DNA from: Candidatus Thorarchaeota archaeon MP11T_1
Lineage (GTDB): Archaea; Asgardarchaeota; Thorarchaeia; Thorarchaeales; Thorarchaeaceae
Reading direction: 5' to 3'
Length of the DNA stretch: 64,000 nt
Assembly: GCA_002825515.1 (NCBI GenBank)
Contig: PJET01000003.1
Coordinates: 1 to 64,000 of the forward strand
In this document: positions 1 to 8,442 of the stretch, in pieces
How the letters are laid out: each line of letters begins with the position of its first letter
Numbering within the stretch: position 1 is the stretch's first letter
Position numbers and translations under genes: made by a program
The notes under the pieces: generated by a model
What the model was told of the DNA's origin: nothing
Seen by the model: the letters and a program-made list of their open reading frames with translations, nothing else
Database searches by the model: none

Positions 1-61
1 AACGGATAGCATTGCTGTAATGAAAAGATAAAACTGGCCACAGTATGTATCATATTCACAA

Positions 62-325
62 ATGCAGGTCTTTGATACAACCATTCCAATCTTAGCAATA
101 CTCCTTGGATCTGTTATCTCAAGCTTGGTCCTTGCATTGCCATTATATCGCTATAAAGGTAAGATTTCTGAGTCGTCAATCCTACTAAGATTAGCATTGT
201 TGATTCTATTGGCCTTTGGAGTAGGAACTACTGTGTTTGTTTCTTTTGTATTCCCAATCTATCTCATTTTTGCATTCATTTTTGTCCTACCATTCGCTGT
301 TTGCTTTATACTTAGAATTAGGTAA
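62..325 (+). CDS. Small integral membrane protein, function unknown
   Basis: This 87-residue protein is almost entirely hydrophobic. It has about three predicted membrane segments (roughly residues 8-29, 40-60 and 62-84) and a short polar stretch around residue 35. I do not recognise a family. The part from ESSI through FPIY matches ESSI...FYPIY in the protein at 1954-2355, so the two look like paralogues. The gene ends 11 bases before the 3' end of the convergent initiator tRNA gene. The start is the first ATG. The gene could begin upstream of the window in another frame, but nothing suggests it. Confidence 0.55.
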   Translation: MQVFDTTIPILAILLGSVISSLVLALPLYRYKGKISESSILLRLALLILLAFGVGTTVFVSFVFPIYLIFAFIFVLPFAVCFILRIR

Positions 326-336
326 GAAGAATAAAA

Positions 337-480
337 TGGTAGCGGGTAGTGGATTTTTTGGCGACCGATTGGAAGTCAAAGCGGCCGGAACCACTGATCT
401 CGGGGTAACCCCGACGACGGAACTCAAGCGTTTCCGCTCTTATGAGCCCCGCGGGATAGGCCTGGCTTCCCCAACCCGCT
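337..480 (-). tRNA. Initiator tRNA-Met(CAT) with two introns
   Basis: Read on the minus strand, the acceptor stem is AGCGGGT/ACCCGCT, with discriminator A and encoded CCA. The A1:T72 pair and the GC-rich anticodon stem CGGGG/CCCCG around loop CTCATAA mark an initiator tRNA. A 34-nt insertion sits at the canonical 37/38 site (about 407-440). A second insertion of about 31 nt (about 356-386) splits the T-loop: stem AGTGG, then TTC, intron, AAAT, then CCACT. Removing both gives a 79-nt tRNA including CCA. The T-loop intron contains a short GGCCG/CGGTC stem. The exact splice points are uncertain by a few bases because repeated A residues flank the site. Confidence 0.93.
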
Positions 481-538
481 ATGCTTGGGTGGAAGACGGG
501 CGTGCGGAGTTTTAAAGTTATTCGTAGGACTCGCAAGG
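469..538. repeat. Direct repeat copy 1: tRNA-iMet 5' end plus promoter
   Basis: This block covers the first 12 bases of the initiator tRNA, the short leader and the TATA region. It matches 1881-1949 over its whole length with substitutions and one single-base indel. The stretch around the TATA box is identical for 21 bases. Confidence 0.85.
505..525 (-). promoter_or_regulatory. Promoter of the initiator tRNA gene
   Basis: An archaeal TATA-like box, ACTTTAAAACT on the minus strand, is centred near 514, about 33 bases upstream of the mature tRNA 5' end at 480. A nearly identical block lies at 1917-1937 in front of the surface-protein gene. Confidence 0.65.
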
Positions 539-577
539 AACGAGCCGAAAGCGTGCCAAGTATTGATTCTTATCCAA

Positions 578-1879
578 CTAATCGTAATTGAAGGAGGACC
601 AATGAGAGCTAGGTGTTTTTCCCCTTTTGCCTGTCCAGTATAAGATAATGCATGCTACAGCCACGAATAGGGCTCCACCTAGGACGAGAGCATTTGATTT
701 GATGAAACTTACTAGTGGATGTTCGATGACCATCACAGTAACAAAATCCCACACCATGAAACCAGCTTTGTCTTGAAGTATCAGGTGAAAAGTTCGATTC
801 CCTACCTCAAGGCCATCTACAGATATGGTGATAGAAGATCCATTCCAAAGACCCTTCCTCCTGTTGGTGTCTGGCCAAGTATAGGAGTGTTCATAGTCGA
901 CCACCCAGTATCTGTAGGGATAGTCATCAGTGCAGTTCCATACTATGGTGTTTCCAGTCTGTCCGATAATATATACAATGTCGGTTACAGATGTGAGTGA
1001 TGGCGGGGTTGTGTCTATATCCCCACCAACCTCATACTCCAAGTAGATGTCATGGACACGAAATGGAGGGAGTGGATTGTACTGAAACTCGCAGTGTCCT
1101 CCAAACATCAAGACAAGGTATCGGATATTTCGTGCAGTTTCAACCTCCTCTGCAGGTATGATTGTCCCATTCCGAGCGGGCATGGGGTCATATGCTGGAA
1201 TACTCCCATTCAATCCATGGGAAGGTACAAACCATGTTGACCAGGTTATGTTGACATATTCCATCCAATGTTGAGAGTATCCCAATTCATAATAAGAAGC
1301 ACTATCGTCGCCCAAAGCAAATCTGTGTATGTTTGGATGTCGAAGATAGTATTTCCATCTACAACCACCCTGCGGATCATACCGAAACCAATCATGTATG
1401 TCTGCTACTAGAACTGGGTCATATAATTCGTCAAAGAGACCCACATAGACTACACCATAATAGGCAGGATCAGTATTGTTAAGCTCCATGTGAACACTAA
1501 AGTTACGCAACCCAGAGAGAGGAAATGGTTCAGACAATGTATGGACATATGCTGGACCATAGTATCCAGAAACTGGTGAGGTGTTTGTGAAATCAGGCAT
1601 CGGGAAACTCTGTCCATCCGATTCTAGATCGACCGCGGTGTACACCCACTGAGATTCCCAGAACTCCATAGAAATCTCCTTGTATTCAAATCCAGATGTG
1701 TTCGAACAATCATGATGCCAAGTTTTGATTTCTGGTTCTTGAGCAGGGTAAGAGAAGGAACTTGGTTTAAATGTTGTATCATCGGAAGTGATTGGTTGAC
1801 TCAAGGGCAGACTCATTGAGCAAACTAGGATGAATAAAACGAGAATTGTCAATGTTTGGCTGCTTCTGATAGAAACCAA
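578..1879 (-). CDS. Membrane-anchored extracellular protein, function unknown
   Basis: This 433-residue protein has an N-terminal signal peptide (hydrophobic core about residues 9-27), a long polar region rich in aromatic residues and NxS/T sequons, and a C-terminal membrane helix (about 396-416) followed by a basic tail. That is the layout of a surface protein anchored at its C-terminus. The region around 295-385 could be a beta-sandwich domain. I recognise no enzyme motif. The start is a TTG only 12 bases after the remnant of a tRNA 5' end, so the leader and promoter appear to derive from the initiator tRNA gene. The gene lies between the two promoter copies. A shorter start at TTG codon 10 is possible. 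Confidence 0.75.
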   Translation of the reverse strand: MVSIRSSQTLTILVLFILVCSMSLPLSQPITSDDTTFKPSSFSYPAQEPEIKTWHHDCSNTSGFEYKEISMEFWESQWVYTAVDLESDGQSFPMPDFTNTSPVSGYYGPAYVHTLSEPFPLSGLRNFSVHMELNNTDPAYYGVVYVGLFDELYDPVLVADIHDWFRYDPQGGCRWKYYLRHPNIHRFALGDDSASYYELGYSQHWMEYVNITWSTWFVPSHGLNGSIPAYDPMPARNGTIIPAEEVETARNIRYLVLMFGGHCEFQYNPLPPFRVHDIYLEYEVGGDIDTTPPSLTSVTDIVYIIGQTGNTIVWNCTDDYPYRYWVVDYEHSYTWPDTNRRKGLWNGSSITISVDGLEVGNRTFHLILQDKAGFMVWDFVTVMVIEHPLVSFIKSNALVLGGALFVAVACIILYWTGKRGKTPSSHWSSFNYD

Positions 1880-1880
1880 C

Positions 1881-1949
1881 CCCCAACCCGCTATTGCTGG
1901 GCTGAAGACCGCTATGTGAGTTTTAAAGTTATTCGTAGAATCAGTAAGG
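1881..1949. repeat. Direct repeat copy 2: tRNA-iMet 5' remnant plus promoter
   Basis: The remnant keeps the first 12 bases of the initiator tRNA (minus strand, ending at 1892) and the TATA region ACTTTAAAACT. It lacks the rest of the tRNA. It lies immediately upstream of the TTG start of the surface-protein gene, so it could supply that gene's promoter. No integrase or transposase is present nearby. Confidence 0.8.
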
Positions 1950-1953
1950 GGGG

Positions 1954-2355
1954 TTACTCTTCATCGTTCAATGCCTGCTTGTTTCGCTCTTTCTTCCATT
2001 CATTACGTTCTTTGAAATATTTCTCCCAAACCTCGTCATAACGAGATTGAACTATGCTGAGGCGACCAAAGCAACATGACCCAATGATTGCAGAACATAC
2101 AGCGATGAAGGCGAACATAGACAAGACTTGATAGATTGGATAAAAGACTATGAGAGAGATGAATGAGAACATAAAAGATCCTGTGGCTATGGCTAGTATA
2201 AACAGGATTGTAACTTTGAATTTTATTGACGATTCAGTCCAATCGCCTGAAAATAGTCGCAAAAAGAGAGCTAATAGTATAACTACGAAAAATGTGGCTT
2301 GTAACATGATTATGATTGGAGGAATGATGGAAGTCATTGAAACCACTCCCACCAA
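1954..2355 (-). CDS. Small membrane protein, paralogue of the protein at 62-325
   Basis: The protein has 133 residues with predicted membrane segments around residues 10-33, 46-68 and 72-94, then a charged helical C-terminus rich in K and E. The segment ESSI...FYPIY aligns with the protein at 62-325, which lacks the charged tail. The family is unknown. It lies just upstream of the duplicated tRNA promoter, on the same strand as the surface-protein gene. Confidence 0.65.
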   Translation of the reverse strand: MVGVVSMTSIIPPIIIMLQATFFVVILLALFLRLFSGDWTESSIKFKVTILFILAIATGSFMFSFISLIVFYPIYQVLSMFAFIAVCSAIIGSCCFGRLSIVQSRYDEVWEKYFKERNEWKKERNKQALNDEE

Positions 2356-2420
2356 GAGGTGTCTGTTTTCTTGTGTGGAGAGAGAGACATTTCTTCTAAT
2401 GTTTCTCTACTACAATCTAT

Positions 2421-3611
2421 CTACTTCACTTTTCTGGCGAACTCAGCTCCGAAGTTGAATGCTTGCTTAAGTTCTTCTTCATCGGGCACCCACTTCACAG
2501 TGAATGGTTCCATTACAATGTCCATCTTTCCTTTCTCCATGGATTCCTGTATCTTCTTCACAGCACCGCCTCCCCAGCCATAGGAGCCAAAGGCCGCGCA
2601 CTTCTTCCCAGCTGGCTTCAGCACCTCAAAATCAGAGAGAATGGGAGCAACAGTTGGTAGGATATCATTGTGTAGAGTAGCACTTCCCACAAGAATTCCT
2701 CTGGCTTCCAAAAGGTCAGCCATGATATCGCTACGGTCACTATGAGGAATGAGTTTCAATATGGGTTCCAGGCCTTCGCTATGAACACCCTCAGCAATTG
2801 CACGGGCGAGCTTTGTCGTGCTGTCCCACATGGTGTCCCAAGTGATGACCACTTTATCTTGTAGTTTCTCACCCTTCGCCCACTCAAGATATCTGGTGAC
2901 AATTTGAAGTGGGTTTTTGCGCCAAATTAGACCGTGTGAGGGAGCTATCATCTTGATTGGCAAGCCCAACGCAACAACCTCCTCGATCTTTCTCTGGACC
3001 ATCCTGCTTAGTGGCCAGAGGATGTTAGCATAGTATTTCTCAGCTTCTCGCCATAGAACATATTGATCCACCTCATCTGCAAAGCGTTGTTCTGTGGCAT
3101 AATGCTGACCAAAGGCATCGTTTGGCAGCAAGAGCTGTTTTTCTACATAATAGGTGAACATTGATTCAGGCCAATGAAGCATCGGTGCCTCATAGAACCG
3201 GAGGGTTTTTCCCCCCAAATCCAACTCATCTCCGGTTTTGACAGTATGAATATCCCAACCATCATTGTAGTGCTTCTTGAGTTGATCAACAGCCTTTGTT
3301 GTGCAGACTAGTTGTGCATTTGGAGCCATCTTGAGAACTTCAGGGGTCGTTCCCGAGTGGTCCATCTCTGTGTGGTTCGATATCATGAAATCGATTTTTG
3401 ATGGGTCTACCACTTTGGAGATCCTTGCTAGCATTTCACCTCTAAAAGGACCCATTACGGTATCAACGAGTGCCACTTTTTTTCCGATTACCAGGTATGC
3501 GTTGTATGTGGTGCCATGGTGTGTTGTGTAGCTATAACCATGAAAGTTACGAATACTGTAATCTAGAGCTCCAACCCAGTATACACCTTTGGTAATTTCA
3601 AATGGCTGCAT
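2421..3611 (-). CDS. fprA: A-type flavoprotein (FprA, F420H2 or rubredoxin:oxygen oxidoreductase)
   Basis: The protein has an N-terminal metallo-beta-lactamase-like diiron domain followed by a flavodoxin domain, about 396 residues, normal for the family. Diiron ligands are visible as HTEMDH (residues 80-85), His146, Asp165 and a later His in APSHG. The flavodoxin part begins near residue 250 (TWDTMWDST). Family members reduce O2 to water, or NO to N2O, in the cytoplasm, using rubredoxin or reduced F420 as donor; which donor applies here cannot be read from the sequence. A TATA-like box at about 3646-3654 suggests an individual promoter. It indicates oxygen or NO defence in a mainly anaerobic organism. 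Confidence 0.92.
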   Translation of the reverse strand: MQPFEITKGVYWVGALDYSIRNFHGYSYTTHHGTTYNAYLVIGKKVALVDTVMGPFRGEMLARISKVVDPSKIDFMISNHTEMDHSGTTPEVLKMAPNAQLVCTTKAVDQLKKHYNDGWDIHTVKTGDELDLGGKTLRFYEAPMLHWPESMFTYYVEKQLLLPNDAFGQHYATEQRFADEVDQYVLWREAEKYYANILWPLSRMVQRKIEEVVALGLPIKMIAPSHGLIWRKNPLQIVTRYLEWAKGEKLQDKVVITWDTMWDSTTKLARAIAEGVHSEGLEPILKLIPHSDRSDIMADLLEARGILVGSATLHNDILPTVAPILSDFEVLKPAGKKCAAFGSYGWGGGAVKKIQESMEKGKMDIVMEPFTVKWVPDEEELKQAFNFGAEFARKVK

Positions 3612-3702
3612 CAGAAATCTTCCTCAAAGTGGAGAACACACTCGAGCTATAAAAGGAGGAAGTAGCGTGCAAAATTCCGGTCCTGAGATTAGTATTCAGT
3701 AA

Positions 3703-4122
3703 CTAAGAGTATAGTAAATTTTCTGAGTCAATATTGGTATCAACACGATAGTTCCAGTCTGGTGATTCGGTTTCAAAGCTCTGGAGACCTTGGCTGCGAT
3801 TTATCCACCGCCAACAGGCTGCTGCACCAACCATCTCTAGCTGGTACAGATTCGCCTTAGTAGCACTGTATCTAACCTCAAGGAGGGTGCCTTCAGGAAG
3901 ACTATCAATGTCCCCCACATCGAGTGATGTGCGCCCATTACGGTCCTTCTCTCCGCACTGAGAGAGGAAATACCGAATCTCTCCACCATTGACAGGGTTC
4001 TTCATAATAACAGCAACGTGTGGTCGAGCCACAGGATCCCACCATCTGGGAATACCTGGACGCCTGATTACATAATTAGTGACTGGTTCAATCCGGTTGG
4101 GCATATCCATCTGAATAGTCAT
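3703..4122 (-). CDS. Hypothetical protein
   Basis: This 139-residue soluble protein has no motif I recognise. It contains a proline- and tryptophan-rich stretch near residues 22-33 (RRPGIPRWWDP) and mixed alpha/beta character. A TATA-like box TTATATAG lies at about 4152-4159 on the minus strand. Directly upstream of it is an imperfect inverted repeat (4159-4179) that could bind a regulator. Confidence 0.55.
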   Translation of the reverse strand: MTIQMDMPNRIEPVTNYVIRRPGIPRWWDPVARPHVAVIMKNPVNGGEIRYFLSQCGEKDRNGRTSLDVGDIDSLPEGTLLEVRYSATKANLYQLEMVGAAACWRWINRSQGLQSFETESPDWNYRVDTNIDSENLLYS

Positions 4123-4158
4123 CCTCTCCTCGTGTATGATTCCATGTTCTCTATATAA

Positions 4159-4179
4159 GGTGGCATCGCGTATGACACC
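4159..4179. promoter_or_regulatory. Inverted repeat next to a TATA box
   Basis: GGTGGCAT and ATGACACC form arms with one mismatch around CGCGT. They sit immediately upstream (minus strand) of the TATA-like box of the hypothetical gene ending at 3703, where BRE-proximal regulators often bind. This is sequence symmetry only. Confidence 0.3.
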
Positions 4180-4353
4180 ACCTCTAGGGTCTCATTCTGA
4201 TGCACTCTGAGGTCACTCTAAACTGTTAGTAATACCTAGAACTGGAAGATGTTGCACTGGAAGGAAAGGGAAGTAATTGTAAGAAATTGACTACTTAACA
4301 AATGGCCAGAAGTGGAGTTATGGCCGAGTGTAAATCCAATGACAGATCGTTTG

Positions 4354-4665
4354 TCATGTGTCCTCTTCTAGTTGAAGGCCGATCACTAGAGGCCTCCCCT
4401 CGTAGATTGAACGTGTGACTTTCTTTCTCGCACTTGCCAGTAGCCGCCAGATGGTCCCTCGTGAACATCCCATCTCGCGACCAGCCTGTTCTTGATACAA
4501 ACCCTCGAGATCTACGAGACGAAGTACCTCTGTTTCTGCTAAATCAATATGAATTGGGTCCATAGCACCTGAAGGTTCAGGAGTCATCTTTTCTGCTCTT
4601 GGTCTTCGTCCTATTTTGGGTTGAATAGGGAACCTACCACGGCCACCTTTTCTTTTCCTGTGCAT
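4354..4665 (-). CDS. UPF0251 (DUF134) family HTH protein
   Basis: This 103-residue protein has a basic N-terminus and a helix-turn-helix core with the family pattern ETEVLRLVDLEGLYQEQAG and then MGCSRGTIWRLLASARKK. DUF134 proteins are small predicted DNA-binding proteins, often near iron-sulfur or molybdenum-iron cofactor related genes; no such gene is adjacent here. The N-terminal cysteines common in the family are absent. Confidence 0.8.
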   Translation of the reverse strand: MHRKRKGGRGRFPIQPKIGRRPRAEKMTPEPSGAMDPIHIDLAETEVLRLVDLEGLYQEQAGREMGCSRGTIWRLLASARKKVTRSIYEGRPLVIGLQLEEDT

Positions 4666-4832
4666 TTCAATCCCAATATAGATAGGGAGGAGGTTTCTTA
4701 TTACCGTTTGTAGGCATCGAAAAAAGTGTGTATTAATTGTTCAAATGCGCATTTCAACGACTAGTTACTTGCGAAGCAGTATTCGTGGAGTGAAGCGTTT
4801 ATCTCTTGGTAATGGTATAGAATGACTGTTGA

Positions 4833-6071
4833 ATGTCAGCGGAGAGTTTTGTCATGGGATTCAGTGTCGGGATTGTTGGGAAGCCTTCATGCGGTAAGAC
4901 ATCATTTACTAATGCAGCTTGTATGACTGACTTCAAGGTAGGAAGCTATCCTTTCACAACTATTGAAGCGAATGTTGGGGTCACTCATGTTCGCACCAAG
5001 TGTGCATGTGCGGATTTTGAGATTGAGGACAATCCTAAGAACTCGATATGTATAGATAGGGTAAGACTTGTGCCAATCAAATTGATTGATGTCGCAGGGC
5101 TCGTGCCTGGAGCACACGAGGGTCGAGGGATGGGAAATCAGTTTCTTGATGACCTCAGACAAGCAGATGTCCTCATTCACATTGTAGATGCAAGCGGAGG
5201 GCTTGATGCAGAAGGACAAGAAGTCGCGGCAGGGAGTCATGACCCAATAGATGATGTGAAATTTCTTGAGGATGAGTTAGTTGAATGGATGCTAGGGATC
5301 ATTCAGAAAGATTGGCGACGGATTACCGGTCGTGTGAGATCTGAGGGTGTAAAGCTTGAAGATTTGTTGCTTGAGAAACTGTCAGGTTTGAAGATAACAA
5401 GAGGACAAATATTGAGAGCGATAAGAGACTCAAACCTCAAGGCTGAAACTGTTGACAAATGGACTGATGAGGAAACAAGAGAATTTGTGGGCACATTACG
5501 GAAAATTGCAAAGCCCATAATCATTGCAGCAAACAAGATTGATAGACCAAATGCAGATACTAACCTCACACGCCTACAGGAGGAGTTTCTAGACTATCTC
5601 GTGGTGCCTGTAAGCGCTCTTACGGAAAAGGTACTGAAAGATCTCGAAAAGAAAGGGGTAATCAAATACATACCTGGTGATGATGACTTTGAGATTCTAA
5701 GTCCTGAAAGCTTGAAAGAGTCTGAGCTTGAACAGTTAGAGAAGATTAAGGAGCAAATCTTGAGGAAGTATGGAGGATCAGGAGTACAAAACTTGCTAAA
5801 TCGTGCTGTTTTTGATTACTTGAACATGATTACTGTTTACCCAGTTCATGATGCAAATTCACTCACCGACAGTGATGGAAACGTACTTCCTGATGTGTAT
5901 CTGGTTCCAAATGGCACAACTGCGAAGGAGTTTGCAGGACATATTCATACAGACCTGATGGAGTCTTTCATCCATGGAATAGATGCTCGAACAAAGATGA
6001 GAATAAGCGACAAGCATGAGCTCAAAGACAGAGATGTCATCAAGATTGTGAGTGCTAAGGGCTCTAAATAA
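4833..6071 (+). CDS. ychF: YchF/OLA1-type Obg-family ATPase/GTPase
   Basis: The P-loop GKPSCGKTS (residues 16-24), the switch region DVAGLVPGAHEGRGMGN (about 88-104), the NKID motif (about 235) and a C-terminal TGS domain (from about residue 330, ending in VIKIVSAKG) define this translation-associated family. The insertion between the G3 and G4 motifs is typical of the archaeal form. It probably acts on ribosomes or translation factors. The ATG at 4854 (MGFSVG) is an equally reasonable start. It stands alone as a monocistronic unit. Confidence 0.92.
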   Translation: MSAESFVMGFSVGIVGKPSCGKTSFTNAACMTDFKVGSYPFTTIEANVGVTHVRTKCACADFEIEDNPKNSICIDRVRLVPIKLIDVAGLVPGAHEGRGMGNQFLDDLRQADVLIHIVDASGGLDAEGQEVAAGSHDPIDDVKFLEDELVEWMLGIIQKDWRRITGRVRSEGVKLEDLLLEKLSGLKITRGQILRAIRDSNLKAETVDKWTDEETREFVGTLRKIAKPIIIAANKIDRPNADTNLTRLQEEFLDYLVVPVSALTEKVLKDLEKKGVIKYIPGDDDFEILSPESLKESELEQLEKIKEQILRKYGGSGVQNLLNRAVFDYLNMITVYPVHDANSLTDSDGNVLPDVYLVPNGTTAKEFAGHIHTDLMESFIHGIDARTKMRISDKHELKDRDVIKIVSAKGSK

Positions 6072-6274
6072 CGATTCGATGAAAAGCTGAGGGGAAGAAT
6101 ATCTGTTCTCCTCGGTCCAATATATACTCACTAAATCATTGTTGTTTAGAGAGGATGTATTGATACTGAATCGTCATGTTATTTGTTAAATCTAAGCTCT
6201 ACAGACTCAGTGCGCACTCTCAGATGTCAGCCTAATTATGTTTTAGAAAGTATAACTACGATGGGTGATAACCT

Positions 6275-6697
6275 ATGGAGATTTTCACAACTCTTGCTGA
6301 TGCAAAAGATGCTGGCAGTTTCCTAGCCAAGTGTGGCCACTTCCCCACTATTTACAAACGCCTCGATCATGAGTACATTCTTGTTAGCAAGGGGGAGTGG
6401 CCTCCAAGAAAGTCATGGCCATTTCTGAAATGGGATGGAGAAGATTGGGTCCCAGTATTGGCACGATTGGACACATTGGAAATAGCCCGTGAGGCTACTG
6501 GATTATTCGTTTTGTTAGGACATGACCCAATAGTTGTGGAATTTCCAGGAATCACCTTTGATATCTTCCTAAAAGAAGCACATGTGCCTACAGGTGCTTG
6601 GATTGTCAAAGATTCTGATTCCTACTGTCCAGTGAAGTATCTCAAACCTCCAAGTCGATATGAAGATGATGAAACTTATGAGGTTCCAACTCAATAG
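6275..6697 (+). CDS. Hypothetical protein
   Basis: The protein has 140 residues and appears soluble, with no signal peptide. It is rich in aromatic residues (WPPRKSWPFLKWDGEDW near 47-63) and has an acidic tail. I do not recognise the family. It is convergent with the flavin reductase gene, separated by about 15 bases. Confidence 0.55.
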   Translation: MEIFTTLADAKDAGSFLAKCGHFPTIYKRLDHEYILVSKGEWPPRKSWPFLKWDGEDWVPVLARLDTLEIAREATGLFVLLGHDPIVVEFPGITFDIFLKEAHVPTGAWIVKDSDSYCPVKYLKPPSRYEDDETYEVPTQ

Positions 6698-6712
6698 CAG
6701 GTCAAAGTGAGT

Positions 6713-7249
6713 CTAAGAGATTTGTTTTCCAAGAGCCCAATATTGTCCATTCAATGGTAGATATGTGAATAGAGTTGTCTTTGATGGATCAAAGCGGCCT
6801 TTCTCGTCAAGTGTTGACTCATCAACATGCACTGCGACAACCTCTGCTATAAAGAGGTCATGTGCACCTAAGGGAATGATCTGGGTGGTCTTACACTCGA
6901 TGTTTATTGGACACTCCTTTATCATTGGTGCATTGACCCGAGTAGCGGGTTCAGGGGTGAACCCAATCTCTGAAAACTTGTCATGGTCACGACCAGATTT
7001 CGTTCCAGCAAATTCAGTACCTTCAATTTGCTCAGAGGAGGGAATATTCAATACAAACTCTCCAGCTTCCTTGACTAGACTATAGCTGTGACGCTCGGGT
7101 CTGATACCAGCAACTACTGTGGGAGGTTTGCTACAAACATTTGCAACCCAAGAAAGAGTGATGATGTTAGGTCTATCTTTCCCAGTCACACTCAGAAGTG
7201 CTACAGGACAGGGAACGAGGGCAGTTCCAGGTTTCATTTGTCGTTTCAT
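6713..7249 (-). CDS. Flavin reductase-like (flavoredoxin) protein
   Basis: The 178-residue length and the pattern PCPVALLSVTGKDRPNIITLSWVANVCSKPP, split over residues 13-43, match the FMN-binding split-barrel flavin reductase family. The fold continues with FVLNIPS and the late FAEV-like segment. Members bind FMN and either reduce flavins with NAD(P)H or shuttle electrons. The specific partner is unknown. Quoted motifs are conserved in archaeal flavoredoxins. Confidence 0.85.
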   Translation of the reverse strand: MKRQMKPGTALVPCPVALLSVTGKDRPNIITLSWVANVCSKPPTVVAGIRPERHSYSLVKEAGEFVLNIPSSEQIEGTEFAGTKSGRDHDKFSEIGFTPEPATRVNAPMIKECPINIECKTTQIIPLGAHDLFIAEVVAVHVDESTLDEKGRFDPSKTTLFTYLPLNGQYWALGKQIS

Positions 7250-7347
7250 ATGTGTACGTTACATCAACCGGTTAAGAAAATGTCGGGCCGTCGAATTTAA
7301 GACCAAGTTAGAAATCGCAGAGATCAAGACATATAGAGGGATGTTCT

Positions 7348-8259
7348 ATGGGACGTGTACTTGTAGCAGATCCGATTGAAGAGTCAGCTATGGCTAGGAT
7401 AAAAGCAGCAGGACTCGAAGTAGTAGTGAGAAATAAGGACACAGATGGACCAATTAAAGACCAGATTAAAGGCTTTGATTGTGTCGTTGTCAGAAGTGCC
7501 ACAAAGATAACAAAAGAGGTCATTGATGCCGCAGACAAACTAAAGCTGATTGTTAGAGCCGGTGTTGGACTTGATAATGTTGACAAAGATGCGGCTGATG
7601 AGCGCGGGATTGAAGTACAGAATACTCCTGAAGCTCCAACTGTTTCTGTTGCAGAAATGGTCTTTGCTATGATGTTTGCAATGGCTCGAACTATCACACA
7701 AGCAGATAGTTCAATGAAAGATGAACGTTGGGAGAAGAAAAAGCTCACAGGAACGGAGCTTTGGAAGAAGACCTTAGGAATCATAGGCTTTGGTAGGATT
7801 GGTTATGAGGTGGCAAAGAGAGCTAAAGCCCTTGATATGGAAGTCTTGGCCTATGACGTGATAGATATTGATGAGCTGTGTAGGAAAATAGGTGCGAAGA
7901 AAACTAATCTTAATGATCTACTCAAGAATTCTGATTATATTTCTCTACATGTGCCGCTTGTTCCCCAAACAAAGGGGATGATTGGTACAAACGAGTTTGT
8001 TATTATGAAGAAGACTGCTTTCCTTGTTAATACTGCGCGAGGCGGAGTGGTAGACGAAAAAGCACTCCTCAAAGCTCTCGAGGACGAACAGATTGCAGGT
8101 GCAGCATTGGACGTCTTTGAGAACGAACCACCTCTTGATTGGGAACTTGTAAAGCATCCACGTCTTGTCGCTACTCCACACTTAGCCTCTTCAACAAAAG
8201 AGGCTCAAGAACGAGTGGGAGAATTGACTGCTGACAAAGTCATAGAGGGATTGAAATAA
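7348..8259 (+). CDS. serA: D-2-hydroxyacid dehydrogenase, SerA-like
   Basis: The protein has the Rossmann motif GFGRIGYEVAKRAK (about residues 147-160), the catalytic-region motif NTARGGVVDE (about 226-235) and a late TPHLASST with the catalytic His. It fits phosphoglycerate dehydrogenase, the first step of serine synthesis. At 303 residues it lacks the C-terminal regulatory domains of long SerA enzymes, so glyoxylate or another 2-hydroxyacid is possible. No serine-pathway neighbour is visible. Confidence 0.85.
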   Translation: MGRVLVADPIEESAMARIKAAGLEVVVRNKDTDGPIKDQIKGFDCVVVRSATKITKEVIDAADKLKLIVRAGVGLDNVDKDAADERGIEVQNTPEAPTVSVAEMVFAMMFAMARTITQADSSMKDERWEKKKLTGTELWKKTLGIIGFGRIGYEVAKRAKALDMEVLAYDVIDIDELCRKIGAKKTNLNDLLKNSDYISLHVPLVPQTKGMIGTNEFVIMKKTAFLVNTARGGVVDEKALLKALEDEQIAGAALDVFENEPPLDWELVKHPRLVATPHLASSTKEAQERVGELTADKVIEGLK

Positions 8260-8306
8260 TAACATAGAGCCAGAGCGTTACACCTTTAAGCAAATAGCTT
8301 AGGAAA

Positions 8307-8391
8307 CCTCTAGGCTCTAATTTACATTCTAGAGTCCAACCATTTCCTTTGTGTTGGCGGACACGTCCGCATGGGATGTGGCCCATAGAGG
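8307..8391 (+). ncRNA. Structured RNA element upstream of rpl15e (leader or small RNA)
   Basis: An outer helix, CCTCTA (8307-8312) with TAGAGG (8386-8391), encloses four potential hairpins: GGCTCTA/TAGAGTCC, CAAC/GTTG, GCGGA/TCCGC and ATGGG/CCCAT. A TATA-like CTTTAAG near 8284-8290 would start transcription at about the first base of this structure. It may be a long 5' leader of rpl15e or a separate small RNA, because another TATA-like AATATAG near 8410-8416 could give a leaderless rpl15e mRNA. No known RNA family is recognised. The orientation is inferred from the promoter position. Confidence 0.45.
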
Positions 8392-8442
8392 CTGAACCAC
8401 AAACAAAGCGAATATAGTTACAACAAAGGATGGGAATACATA

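Noticed and set aside
237..536. Overlapping reading frames in the GC-rich region on both strands
   Set aside because: They run through the two-intron initiator tRNA gene and its promoter, and resemble no protein.
469..1949. A complete mobile element between the promoter repeats
   Set aside because: Only the repeats and one surface-protein gene are present; there is no integrase, transposase or terminal inverted repeat.
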